The translations under genes were made by a program, and so were the position numbers. A stretch of 64,000 nt of DNA from Triglochin maritima (taxonomy: Eukaryota > Streptophyta > Magnoliopsida > Alismatales > Juncaginaceae), in the NCBI GenBank assembly GCA_963682175.1, contig OY821774.1:45522201-45586200 (forward strand), in the 5' to 3' direction. The notes under the pieces are model-generated. The model was not told the origin of the DNA, searched no databases, and was given only the letters and a program-made list of their open reading frames with translations. Shown here piece after piece: positions 46,562 through 57,490 of this stretch (the stretch's first letter is position 1; every line of letters starts with the position of its first letter).

Positions 46562-46642
46562 TGTGAGATTATGGTGGAAGAAGTAAGATCGGAATAGAGG
46601 TGAGTAGAGAATTAAGGTGGTTGGGGTATATATATTCAAGTA

Positions 46643-46930
46643 GTCACGCACATACTGTAGGTCATCGATCCAATCGTCTCGTCTTTTGTGAGTCACGCGC
46701 ATACTGTAGGTCCTCGATGCATGAGAAGTCCAAGCCTCGATGCAATCGTCTTGTCTTTTGCGAGTCACGCGCATACTGTAGGTCCTCGATGCTTGAGAAG
46801 TCCAAGCCTCGATGCAATCATCTCATCTTTTGTGAGTCACGCACATACTGTAGGTCCTCGATTATTGAGAAGTTCAAGCCTCGATGCAATCGTCTTGTCT
46901 TTTGCCTAGTCACGCGCATACTGTAGGTTA
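46643..46930. repeat. 72-bp minisatellite in the divergent promoter of Harbinger element 2
   Basis: The word GTCACGCGCATACTGTAGG starts at 46643, 46692, 46764, 46836 and 46909 (49, 72, 72, 73 bp). The first unit is shortened. Confidence 0.92.
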
Positions 46931-47013
46931 CTTCTCACAACTATAAATGTACTCCTCCTGGTTGGTTCTCCTGATAGGTTACTTCTCACAACTATAAATG
47001 TACTTCACCTGAT
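46926..47013 (+). promoter_or_regulatory. Duplicated TATA block before the Harbinger 2 transposase
   Basis: GGTTACTTCTCACAACTATA with TATAAATGTACT occurs twice, about 48 bp apart, just after the minisatellite. On the other side, GAATATATATAC (minus strand, near 46626-46637) would serve ORF1 about 70 bp before its ATG. Confidence 0.55.
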
Positions 47014-47052
47014 AAGTCTTCCAGTTCAAAGACTTCATCATCTTCAACATCC

Positions 47053-48279
47053 AATGACGAAGTTTACGACCAAGTGTTGAACTGCTTAACGGAGTATGTC
47101 TCCCAAGTGGTGGACCAACGTTCTAAGAGGCGCAGAAGGTGAACTTCAAACCCATATAGAGATAGGGAGCTTGGTTACAACCGTTTGACTGCCGATTATT
47201 TTTCTAACGACCATGTTTATCCTGACAACATTTTCAGGAGAAGATTTAGGATGCGAAAACATGTCTTTCTTCGCATTGTGAGTGCCATTGAGGCGTCTGA
47301 TGCCTTCTTCCAACGTAATCCAGACGCCACCGGTAGGATGAGCATCTCTGGCCTGCAGAAATGTACCACGGCGATTAGTATGCTAGCGTACGGTGTTGCG
47401 GCTGATGAGGTGGACGAATACTTGAGCCTAAGCGAATCCACGGCGAGAAACACACTTGACAAATTCTGCGATGGTGTAATTAACAACTTCGGTGGTGAGT
47501 ACCTCCGAAGACCTAATGCAAATGATCTAGCACGACTACTTCACGTTGGTGAGCAGCGTGGGTTCCCTGGCATGATGGGAAGTATTGATTGCATGCACTG
47601 GGTGTGGAAAAATTGCTCGGTTGCTTGGAGGGGCCAATATCAAGGGCGTAGTGGTAATGCCACTCTTGTCCTCGAGCAGTGGCGTCGGCTGACTTGTGGA
47701 TATGACACTCGTTTTTTGTCACACCAGGTTCATGCAATGACTAAAATGTCCTACAACAATCTCTGGTTTTTGACGACGTAATGGAAGGACGAGCTCCACC
47801 TGTGAATTTTGAGGTAAACAGTTCTCGATATAATATGGGTTCTTACTGATGATATTTATCCAAAATGGGCAGCATTCATTCCGTCCATCGTTCATCCACA
47901 AAAACCGAAGGACAGGTTATTTGCTGAACGACAAGAAGCAGTACGCAAAGATGTAGAACATGCATTTGGAGTCTTGCAAGCGCAGTTCACGATAGTGAAG
48001 AAGCCATCTCTTGCATGGAGTAAGGTTGTACTTAACAAAATAATGACAGCTTGCATTGTAATGCATAATATGATAGTGGATGATGAACGTGATTCCTTCG
48101 TTGGTTTTGGAGATTGAAATGAATTTGTTGAAGATCAACCTGGAAATTCCGTGAACGACGCGATTCGGTATTCCACTGACCGTGTAGTGAATATTACCAG
48201 GTACTTGAGAAGGAGAGATCAAGTGCGTGATCGCACCACACATTTGAACCTTCAAGCCGATTTGATCGACAATATATGA
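47053..48279 (+). pseudogene. Harbinger element 2 transposase (DDE superfamily), broken
   Basis: From 47185: LTADYFSNDHVYPDNIFRRR, helix-turn-helix region SMLAYGVAADEVDEYLSLSE, EYLRRPNANDLARLLHVGEQ, and the first catalytic Asp in MMGSIDCMHW. A one-base frameshift follows VLE near 47675, then PGSCND in a second frame. The Glu block RQEAVRKDVEHAFGVLQAQF is at about 47930-47990. The tail is KPSLAWSKVVLNKIMTACIV … HLNLQADLIDNI, ending at 48279. There is a TGA near 47140 before the conserved region and a stop at 48118. Close to Harbinger element 1 in order and wording, though not the same copy. Confidence 0.88.
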
Positions 48280-48705
48280 CAACGCTTTGGAGGAAATGTG
48301 TCTTGATGTATTTTAAGTTTAGTATTTAAGTTTAGTATTTAATGATGTATTTTTAGTTTTAGTTTTTAAATTTCCAGTTAATGTACTATGTAATGTGGTT
48401 TCCTAAATTTTAATAATATTTTCGTATTTATTAATTAAATGTTAATTAAAAACGAATGAATTGTTGATATTAAATAATTACGATAATGATTATTAATATA
48501 TTTTGTTGATTGTTGAAAGAGTTTTAGAGAGAAGAATAAAAATAATGATGTGACAACAAATACTGTAGCGTGACTGGGTGGATTGGGTAATGGTTAAGGA
48601 TTTTGTAGGGGGGTTGGGTTGTGCTAACGTGGCGGAGAGAAGCTGATGTGGCTGAGAGAGAAACCAGGGCGCCCGGAAACTGCCCGGGCGCTGTTAATGA
48701 TGCTC

Positions 48706-51170
48706 TAAGGATCTCTCGGTAAACACATTTGGTAAACCTTTTCATCTTAAAACATTGATTAGTATCATTAGACCTCTCGAATGATTGACATATTTTATGA
48801 ATTTTAAAAAGTCATTGTTTTAATGAGATTTTGTGTTATACCGATAAATGAAAATTCTAAATCTTTTTTACACACTTTTTTACCATCTAAAACAAATTCA
48901 TTACTATCAATACACCTCTAAAAATGAAGAAATATTATGAGTTTTAAAAACTGTGTTTTTTTTCAAATTTCGTGAGCTTAGGCTTTGGATTTTGTCGATA
49001 AATACAAAATCTAATCTCTCTTCACACACATATGTTTAAAAAAAATTAAAATATTCATAATTGTCATTAGACCTCTCGAAAATATGAAGAAAATTTAAAA
49101 TACAATGTTTTTATCAAATTTCGTTAGATATAGCTTTTGAGTTTTAGCGAAAACAATAAAATCTAAATATCTTTCGAAATACTCATGTGTTCAATTTTTT
49201 TATCTTAAAATATTGATTAATATAATTAGACATTTCGAATGATAACATAATATCATGAATTAAAAAACTCAGTGTTTTTATAAAAAAACTCAGTGTTTTT
49301 ATAAAAAAACTTCATGTTATAATTTTTGAGGTTTATCAATAAATTTAAATTTAAATATCTTTTTTATGCACCTCTGTTTAACATTTCCATCTTAGTATCA
49401 TTATAAAACTAAAAAATATTATGAGTTTTAAAGATGTACTTTATTTTTTAAAATTTCGTGAGTTATAGCCTTTGGATTTTGTCGATAAATGCAAAATCTA
49501 AAAATCTCTATTCGCACACATATTTTTTACATTTTCATATTAAAATATTCAGTAATCACATTAGACCTCTCAAAAAAAGAAAAAAACATTAAGGGTTTTA
49601 AAAACACAATGTTTTTATCAGATTTTGTTAGATATAGCCTTTGAGTATCTAAAATAATAAAATCTAAATATCTTTCGATAGGCTCACGTGTTCAACGTTT
49701 TATCTTAAAATATTGATTAGTATAATTAGACATTTGAATGATAACATAATATCATGAATTTAAAAACTCATTTTGTTTATGAAATTTCATGTTATAATTT
49801 TTGAGTGTTATCAATAAATGTAAATTTAAATATCTTTTTTACACACCTTTGTTTAACATTTCCATCTAATTGTTTTTCATTAGTATCATTATAAAACGAA
49901 AAATTATTATGAGTTTTAAAATTGTGTTTTATTTTTTAAATTTTCATGATCTACAAAATCTAAATATCTCTATTCACACACATATGTGTAACATTCTCAT
50001 CTTAAAATATCATCATTATCATTAGACCTATGGGGAAAAATGAAAACATTAAGAATTTTAAAAATACAATGTTTTCATCAATAAAATCTAAATATCTTTC
50101 TAGAGGTTTTTTCGTCAATATTTGATCTAAAATGTTGAAATTTTTAGATCTAAACATTTTAGACAACATTTTCATCAATAAAAGCAATATTTGGACCTAA
50201 TTTTAGATCTAAACATTTTAGACAACATTTTCATCTTAAAATATTGATCAATATTATTACACCTCTCAAATGATGACATAATATATATCATGAAATTTAA
50301 AATGTTATTGTTTGTATCAAATTTCGTGTGTTATTTCCCTTTGAGTTTTATCGATAATGTGGAACTTAAATATCTTTAATTATTTACACATATGTTTAAC
50401 ATTTCAATCTAAAATAATTAATAAGTATCATCACACCTCTCAAATATGAAGAAATATTATGAGTTTTAAGAACTGAGTGTTCTTTCAAATTCGTGATATA
50501 GCCTTTGGATTTTGTCGATAAAAGCAAAATCAAAATATCTTTGTTCACTTACATATGTTTAGCATTTTCATCTTAATATATTCATCAATATCATTAGACC
50601 TTTCAAAAAATAAAGAAATATTAAGAATTTTAAAAATGGAGTGTTTTAATCAAATTTTGTAAGCTATAGCCTTTGAGTTTTAGTGAAAATAATAAAATCT
50701 AAATATCTTTCAATAGGCGCACATATTCAACCTTTTCATCTTAAATAATGATTAGTATCATTAGACCTTTAAATGATGACATAATATCATGAACTTCAAA
50801 ATCTTATTGTTTTTATCAAATTTTGTATGTTATATCCTTTGGGTTTTATTAATAATGTAGAACTTAAGTATCTTTTTGTACATACATATGTTTAATATAA
50901 TTTCCACCAAAAAAATATTCCGTACCGAATATCATTACACCTCTCAAAAATGAAAAATATTATGAGTTTTGAAAACGGAGTGTTTTTATCAAATTTCTTA
51001 AGTTATACCCTTTGGGCTTCTCGAAAATAATAAAATGTAAATGTATTTCGATAGACACATGTTCAATATTTTCATCTTAAAATATTCATTAATATCATTG
51101 AACTCCTAAAAAATGAAGAATAATATAATGAATTTTACAAGTTGAGTGTTTTTATCAAGTTGTAAGTTTA
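48706..51170. repeat. Diverged satellite, segment 4
   Basis: About 14 monomers. CATCTTAAAATATTGAT-type starts near 50231, 50404, 50562, 50735, 50890 and 51064 give periods of about 155-175 bp. Near 50100-50215 there is a local duplication of GATCTAAACATTTTAGACAA, and at 49266-49305 of AAAACTCAGTGTTTTTATA. Confidence 0.8.
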
Positions 51171-51179
51171 AAATAAAAG

Positions 51180-51291
51180 AAAATTAAAATAACACTACCT
51201 TTTGTGCTTGGGGGAAAAAATCCAACGCACGATACAAAATAAACAACTTAATGAAAATACTCTAGGCCTTGGATGCATAAAATGACAAAGA
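51180..51291. repeat. Non-satellite block repeated at 41170-41345
   Basis: AAAGAAAATTAAAATAACAC / TTTTGTGCTTGGGG / AAACAACTTAATGAAAA is shared, with small changes, by 41175-41285 and 51181-51275. The continuation TTCATTTAATATACTAATGAGAC (41308-41330) is found after the MULE at 54115-54137. Confidence 0.8.
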
Positions 51292-51479
51292 TTAATTTAA
51301 GGGGAAATTAATTGCAGGTCATAAAACATCATCCACTTCAATGATAAAGGGATTGAAAAATCAACTTTATGTTTAAGTCACACGTTGTCTCAAGACTTAT
51401 TTACTAATACTACATCTAACCTTAAATTAAGGTTTCTTTCCTATTTTACACCTCACAACATTTCGAAACTAAAAGTCAT

Positions 51480-51745
51480 CCCATCTCACCTCCAACTCCA
51501 TTCCTAACATCTTAGCATACAACCTCCCTGCCTCCTCCCCTTTTCATCATCGCTATCCTCTCCTTTCTCCTCCTCCAGCCTTTCCACCCCACCCCGGCCT
51601 TCATCTGGTCCAAGCTCCACCCCATCCCCACCCTATCCTCTCCCTCCCTTGCCTCGCCTTCCTTGTCTACTACTTCGTCGGGGATGCATCTGCTTTTCTC
51701 TGCACTCTCCGGGCCCCCTCTACCCCTCTATCTCCGTTTGGGATA
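51480..51745 (+). other. GC-rich, possibly captured gene fragment inside the MULE
   Basis: Pyrimidine-rich, GC-rich DNA stands out in an AT-rich element. One frame reads LAFLVYYFVGDASAFLCTLR. There is no start, no long frame and no recognised parent gene. MULEs often carry captured host fragments (Pack-MULEs), which is why I single it out. Confidence 0.35.
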
Positions 51746-52535
51746 GAGATTGTATGAGTAGATATGAAATTGAAAATTTTGATTATTTTTATGGGTTTCT
51801 TGTTGGGTTGGAGTGGATTTAGTTGTTTTGAGTTTTCTGTTTTGAGATCACCCTTTTTGGTATTTAATGTTTGGTTTGGTTTATGTGTTGGACTTGTAAG
51901 TGTTCATAAGAGATTACCCAACTTGTTCTTTTTTGTGTGGGATTTGGGTTGTTTTTGTTGGGTTCTTTTTTTCATTTTCATTTTTGTTATATGTTCTTCA
52001 CCTTGTTGGAGTTTACTAAATATTGTTCAAGTTGAGTTTTTCTTCTTCTTATTTTGTGTCTGATGGGTTTTTCTTGACTTTTGAATGATTTTGGTTTTAG
52101 ATTTTGAGGGTATATGTTTCACATTGTAAGAAATTATAAAAGATTACTCAAATTATTTTTTGTAAAATAAAAAATTCAGCTTGATGGGTTCTTTTTGGGT
52201 TTGGAGTTTTGAATTGATGTTGATGTTTTTATGTTATTGTGTAAGATTTTGATTTTGAGTATGAACCTGGAAAGTCATGGGAGAGGAAGGAAAACTGTGA
52301 AAAGATTTCTATTTTATATATTTTTTCCTGTTTTTTAGATGGATTGGAGTAGGGCTTAGGCATAATTCCTTTTGGTGTTTATCGGCTCTTCTTATTTTGA
52401 GACATCATATGAGTACAAGTTTGTGTTGGTTTAGATGACGTCTTGAAGTGTTATAAAGCAAGAAACTTTGCTACTTTTGTGTTTATGCACTTTGCCTATT
52501 TTAAGTTATTTTACCCATTGTAGTTCAAGTGTTGA

Positions 52536-53505
52536 ACGAGTTAAAATGGACATACTCATAACTTAAAATAGACACGTCTAAAACTTAAAATGGATAGACT
52601 CGTAACTTAAAATGTGTAGTCACACAAGTTAAAATAGACAGACACACAACATAAAATAGACAGATCCAAAACTTAAAATGGACGAACCCATAACATAAAA
52701 TGGAAACGTCTATAACTTAAAATGGAGACGTCTGTAACTTAAAATGGACAGACACACAACTTAAAATGGACACGTCTATAACACAAAATGGACAAACTCA
52801 CAATTTAAAATGGACACGTCTATAACTTAAAATGGACAGACCCACAACTTAAAATGAACAGACCCACAACTTAAAATGGACACGTCTATAACTTGAAATG
52901 GACGGACCCACACCTTAAAGTGAGCACACACAACCTAAAATGGACACCCACAACTTAAAATAAACATGTCTACAAATTAAAATGGTCAGACCCACATTTT
53001 TGGAACGGTCAAACGAGACACAATTTTCGGTTGAACAAAACACATTTTTCGGTCGAACATAACACATTTTTCGGTCGACCAGAACACATTTTCCGGGTAT
53101 GGATCGGTTGTAGGTATAGGATATATAAGTATTTCGTACACCTTTCCGTAATTCTCAAAATTGAAATAACTAGAGTAAGTCGCAGTACTTTTGAAAATTG
53201 GCCTATGTGGTGGAATATGCAATTGTTGTTATTCTTCTGAACATCTCAACATGAAAAAATGATTTTTTTAAACTGACAGACACACAAGTTAAAATTGACA
53301 TACCAACGACTTAAAATTGACAGACTCATAACTTAAAATGGGAAAACACAACTTTAAATGGACAGATCCAAAACTTAAAATGGACGGACTCATAACTTAA
53401 AATGGACACGTCTAGAAAATAAAATGGACATACCGGAACTCAAAATGGGCAGACACAACTTAAAATAGACATGTCTATAACTTAAAATGGACAGTCTCAC
53501 AACTT
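52536..53505. repeat. ~22-25 bp minisatellite ACTTAAAATGGACA…
   Basis: About 30 copies of AACTTAAAATGGACAGACCC / AACTTAAAATGGACACGTCT run over 52536-52990 and 53275-53505. Between them, at 52997-53095, is a short run of ACACATTTTTCGGTCGAAC units (~24 bp), a relative of the LTR palindrome half-site. Confidence 0.9.
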
Positions 53506-54148
53506 ATCCTAAATTATCTATTAATCATGGAATAAAAGGTTGTGAATGCATTCCATCAGCCAAAAGTATTTGTTAATACATTATAGACAAATTACAGTTA
53601 TAAAATCATTCTTAACATCTAATTCTGAAATCCCTTGCATACAAGTATAGAAAAATCAACACTTATTTTATCAATCATTATCATTGAGTTATTAAGCTCT
53701 AATAGCATAAGAAACTTAATTAATCATAAGGAAAACTACATTTTCAGAATTGTTTCTAGATATTAAAAGCATGGGTTCAAAGAAATTCACGAAATTTGGA
53801 TAAAAAACCCCCCAAAAAATGAACAACTCACGTTATCCTTGTCTTAAACGTTAAATCTCACAATTTGAACTTCGACAAAACATTTGAGAGGGAAAAAATT
53901 TTAGAGACGAGGGAAGAAAAGAAAGAGGGGGTAAAATGATGAGTTTCTCTTGCTAAAACCCTAACTTGAAGAGAATATCACTATTGTAATTAGTTAGTAA
54001 TGAAAATGATAGTTTTGGGAAAATAAAGATGTCTTGATCTAAAAATAAAGTTGAAAAGTCAACCCCTTTATCATTAAAGTTGAGGGAGTTTTGTGACCTT
54101 GAATTAATTCCCCCTTCATTTAATATACCAACGAGACAAGATTAAATC

Positions 54149-54228
54149 ATCAACAATGGGTCAAGCCTACCAGCATATTTTGCTGGTAATGGACAATGGT
54201 CAAGCCTACCAGCATAGTTTGCTGATAA
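54149..54228. repeat. ~38-bp tandem duplication
   Basis: CAATGGGTCAAGCCTACCAG… and CAATGGTCAAGCCTACCAG…, each followed by CATA(T/G)TTTGCTG(G/A)TAAT, lie side by side. Confidence 0.75.
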
Positions 54229-54331
54229 TTTATGCCCTTCTTGTTTCTTTGTTCCCAAGTTCGAATACCTCATATGTAACATCAAGTTTCGGATTTTTAA
54301 ACGGCAGTTTTGCAAAAAAACAAAAAAAACT

Positions 54332-54876
54332 GAATGACTAAACGTCGTCTGCGAATTACTTAAATCGTCAGCGTCAATTACTATTTTGTCATTCTCCCCA
54401 TTTTACTTAATAACAATGAAAAGTAAAATTGGAGTTGGAATGCGAGCGAGCAGAGGGAGCGCGCTTTACAGACATTTTTTTGTTTCGACACCCTATTATT
54501 GTACTCCGGATATTGATCCGCTTACTCGTTTATTTACGTTTGTGTTTTTTTTTCCGGATTCAGGCAAACAGATATGGGTAACTGGATCAATATCCACTCA
54601 GTCACTACCAAAATTTCGCAACGGAATCTGAAATAATTTACAATAACACACCGTATAAATTCAAAATAAAAAATAAAAAAGGTCGGGACGTCTGTATGAA
54701 AACACCTCCCTCATGGGGATGTGTCGGGCTAGGACCCCCTCCCCCCAGGAGGGGCGTGTCTTGCAGACGCTCTGTTTTTTTTAAGGAACAAAATGTGAAT
54801 TAAATGAAAAGTAAATGACAAAATGTTAACTGACACGGATGATTTAAATAATTCACGAATACGTTCGGTAACAGCC
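54332..54876. mobile_element. Non-autonomous MULE, copy 2 (545 bp)
   Basis: Perfect 9-bp target duplication AAAAAAACT (54323-54331 and 54877-54885). The ends are GAATGACTAAACGTCGTCTG… and, reversed, GGCTGTTACCGAACGTATTC…, both running into GAATTA(C/T)TTAAATC. Length and body match copy 1 at 25901-26446. The terminal sequence matches the larger MULE at 1-4580. Confidence 0.88.
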
Positions 54877-54885
54877 AAAAAAACT

Positions 54886-55617
54886 CACAACAAAGCACAA
54901 CAAAGAGGCACCCATTGGGCCTAACGTGGGACCATCCCGGATTGGAGTTGAGTTTTGCTAGGTGAAGCATAGTCAATCCGTTTAAATTTATATATATTGT
55001 TCTTCTACGGTCGAGTGCGAGGTGGAGGTCAAACAAAATTATCAAATCTACCATCATATATATTAGTAGCATGATTCTCACTAATTTTTGGTCTTTCAAA
55101 TCCATCCCAATTGTTCATTGTTTGGTCTCTCGAAATGATCTGAGTCTTCCTTAGTTTTTAAACTACTTTTTAACATGAAAAAACCTCAAATTTGATCTCA
55201 ACCATCCACTGTTTCGGCCATAAATTCATCCTGAACGCTGAAGCCATTTAGGACTAGCAAAAACCATATATTTTTTCTATATAAAATCCAATATTTTGTA
55301 ATAATCTTATTCATCCACGCGTAATACTCACGTGATCAAGACCATCATCAAAAAAACACATTTTTCTAAAATTTTCCTCTGGAGTAGTCAACTACATTTT
55401 CAAAGATCCCATTAATCCCACTAAATCTGAAAACATGCAATTCCCACCCTCCATTTAATTCAAATTTTATGTTCATTATTATATAGCGCAGTTGAAGTTG
55501 GTAGTGCAAAGCACGGGATTAATGCTAGTGTAACATATCCCTTAGTTATAGCCATAAATAAGGTGTCACACTAAACCTTCTGGCAGATCTTGCACAACTA
55601 ACTACCTGGACTTAATG
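54886..55617. other. Unassigned sequence
   Basis: AT-rich, no gene or repeat recognised. The only distinct phrases are ordinary plant intergenic ones. Confidence 0.4.
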
Positions 55618-56149
55618 TGTGATATCCTAACCCATTTCGTGGAGGCTAATGGTGTTTAAGGAGGTGGTTAGGTGAGAAGTTTGACTTGGAGGAGAGAGAA
55701 GTATGGTTGGAGTGTTGAAGGTGGAGTGATTGGGTGAGGGAGTATGGTTCGGGTGTTGGTGGATGAGTTATAGGAAGAAGGCTCTCCCTCTCCTTTCTTC
55801 TTTTCTTTCCCAACCCAAGCCTCATCTCATCCCCCCTTCTCTCTCAAGGTGTCGCCGGCGACGAGGTTGTCGAAGCTCCGGCGAGTGGCGGCGAGCGTGA
55901 CCCCTGAGGTGTGAGGCGTGTGGAGTTGACACGAGAAGAAGGCTCTCGAGCGGTTGTTGTTTGGAGGTGGTTGCGAGGGGGCTCCGGCGAACTCCGACAG
56001 TTGCAAAAAGAGGTACGTCAAGTTCTTTTGCATTAGTGTTTCTCTCACACATACGTTGTAAGGTTTGGGTTCGTCGCCGGAGATCGGAGACCTCACCGGC
56101 GACGAAGACATCAAGTTGTACTTGGTAGGTCCAAGTAGTTGTCGGCTAA

Positions 56150-56711
56150 CGGTCGACCGGTGCCTTCGGGCGGTCGACCGGACGTAGTGTAAATCTTCAT
56201 TTTTACCCAGTGTCGGTCGAACGATGTCATTTGGTGGTTGACCGGTTGAGCAAATTTGATGGGTTGGAGAGTTACTAGTGTTTTTCGGTCGAACGGGGGG
56301 GGGGGGGGGGGGGGGGGGGGCTGAGCCGTTTGACCGGTTGCCTTGTTACTGAGTTGGACCGAGAGTAGATCATCCAAACGGCCGACCACTCGTGACCTTT
56401 GTCCGACCGGTAACTTATGTCCACTTATTGTTCGGTCGACCGATTAGATGTTGGTTCGACCGTTGTGACTAGATCATTGTAGGGCAGACTCTGATATTTT
56501 TCGGTCGACCGGGACCCCTGATCCCGTTCGACCGTTGCCTTGATTTTGACTTAGATTTATTCTGGATTTTGACCATGTAACAGTCGACCGATTTATGCGT
56601 TTTGTTCGACCGTTGGGGCTTAAGTTGGGAGCCCAAAGTTTGACCGTGGTAGGCGTCCGGTCGACCGATCCTCTAGGGAGCGGTCGACCGGTATACCTTT
56701 TTCGGTCGACC
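56150..56711. repeat. Paired TCGGTCGACCG palindrome array in the TGTGATATCC LTR
   Basis: Matched positions of paired motifs: 56150/56171, 56214/56235, 56440/56460, 56509/56532, 56588/56610, 56644/56665 and 56688/56710, that is 21, 21, 20, 23, 22, 21 and 22 bp. Within the array a run of 26 G (56295-56320) interrupts another pair. Confidence 0.88.
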
Positions 56712-57490
56712 GTTTGGACCCAGAACTGAATCCTTGTCTTAGTGGAGTGACAACTTTGTCCACGAAAACTCATGTCCTCGCCTAGCGCGTGAGTCGGGAG
56801 ATGACAGTGGGTACGTTGCTCGTGCCTGCCCATGGATCATCGTATGGAAGAGTGTGGACACTTGAGACGTTCCACATTTGTACTATAGACGGTGGCGTCG
56901 TATATGCTTTACTTGACTCATATTAAAGCAGTAGACCTGAGGGATCGCAGATCCCAAAGTACGATGTTGCACTGCTCTACAGAGCGAGATGACCCTACGG
57001 ATTTCGGTCTGGTTGAGTTGATTGGCCGACCTTATGGGCGACAGAAACCTTCGACTGGCCTTGATGGCGATTGTTGCACCGTTCGATGTTGTTCCATACG
57101 TGTTTGACCTGAGTCGATGTTGTTCTGACGGGTGTACTGACCAACGATGTATTCCGACAGGTAGCTTGGATGTGACACAACTAAGTGAGATAGACCGACC
57201 TGAGCGACGACTCCGTCGGTGTGGTGTTGACTACGAGTGCAGATCTGTTACTACTGGCGCAGACATGCAGACGTACCTCACCAAACCCCATGATTAGTGT
57301 AGTCGCACGTTGGGTGTGTTGCGTACTTTCCGTAAGACCGTATGTACATACGGTAAGTCCCTACAGGTGACTCGATGATGGATTGATGGACTGGTGGACT
57401 GGTGTCCTTATTGACCCTTGAAGGGTGATGTTTACAGTTTCATTTTATATTGTCATGCTACTAGTTGTGGGGATCGTATGAGCCCTCTAG

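Larger units (their letters stand above)
44879..48705. mobile_element. PIF/Harbinger element 2 (3827 bp), target duplication TAA
   Basis: TAA at 44876-44878 and 48706-48708. The ends are GAGCACCCTTAACGGG and, reversed, GAGCATCATTAACAGCG. Removing it restores the satellite phrase AAAACAATAAAATCTAA + GGATCTCTCGG. Inside are ORF1 on minus (45443-46561) and transposase on plus (about 47053-48279), head to head, with a 72-bp minisatellite and TATA boxes between. Confidence 0.92.
51301..54114. mobile_element. Non-autonomous MULE, 2814 bp, with minisatellite and GC-rich cargo
   Basis: Terminal inverted repeats of about 70 bp: GGGGAAATTAATTGCAGGTC… on the left, GGGGAATTAATTCAAGGTC… reversed on the right. 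Flanks TTAATTTAA (51292-51300) and TTCATTTAA (54115-54123) are a 9-bp duplication with one change. Contents: a GC-rich, coding-like stretch at 51480-51745, a T-rich intron-like stretch to about 52450, and a ~24-bp minisatellite. Confidence 0.85.

Noticed and set aside
31600..51170. CRISPR-like array
   Set aside because: Monomers are ~170 bp, diverged and contiguous without unique spacers, and the genome is a plant.
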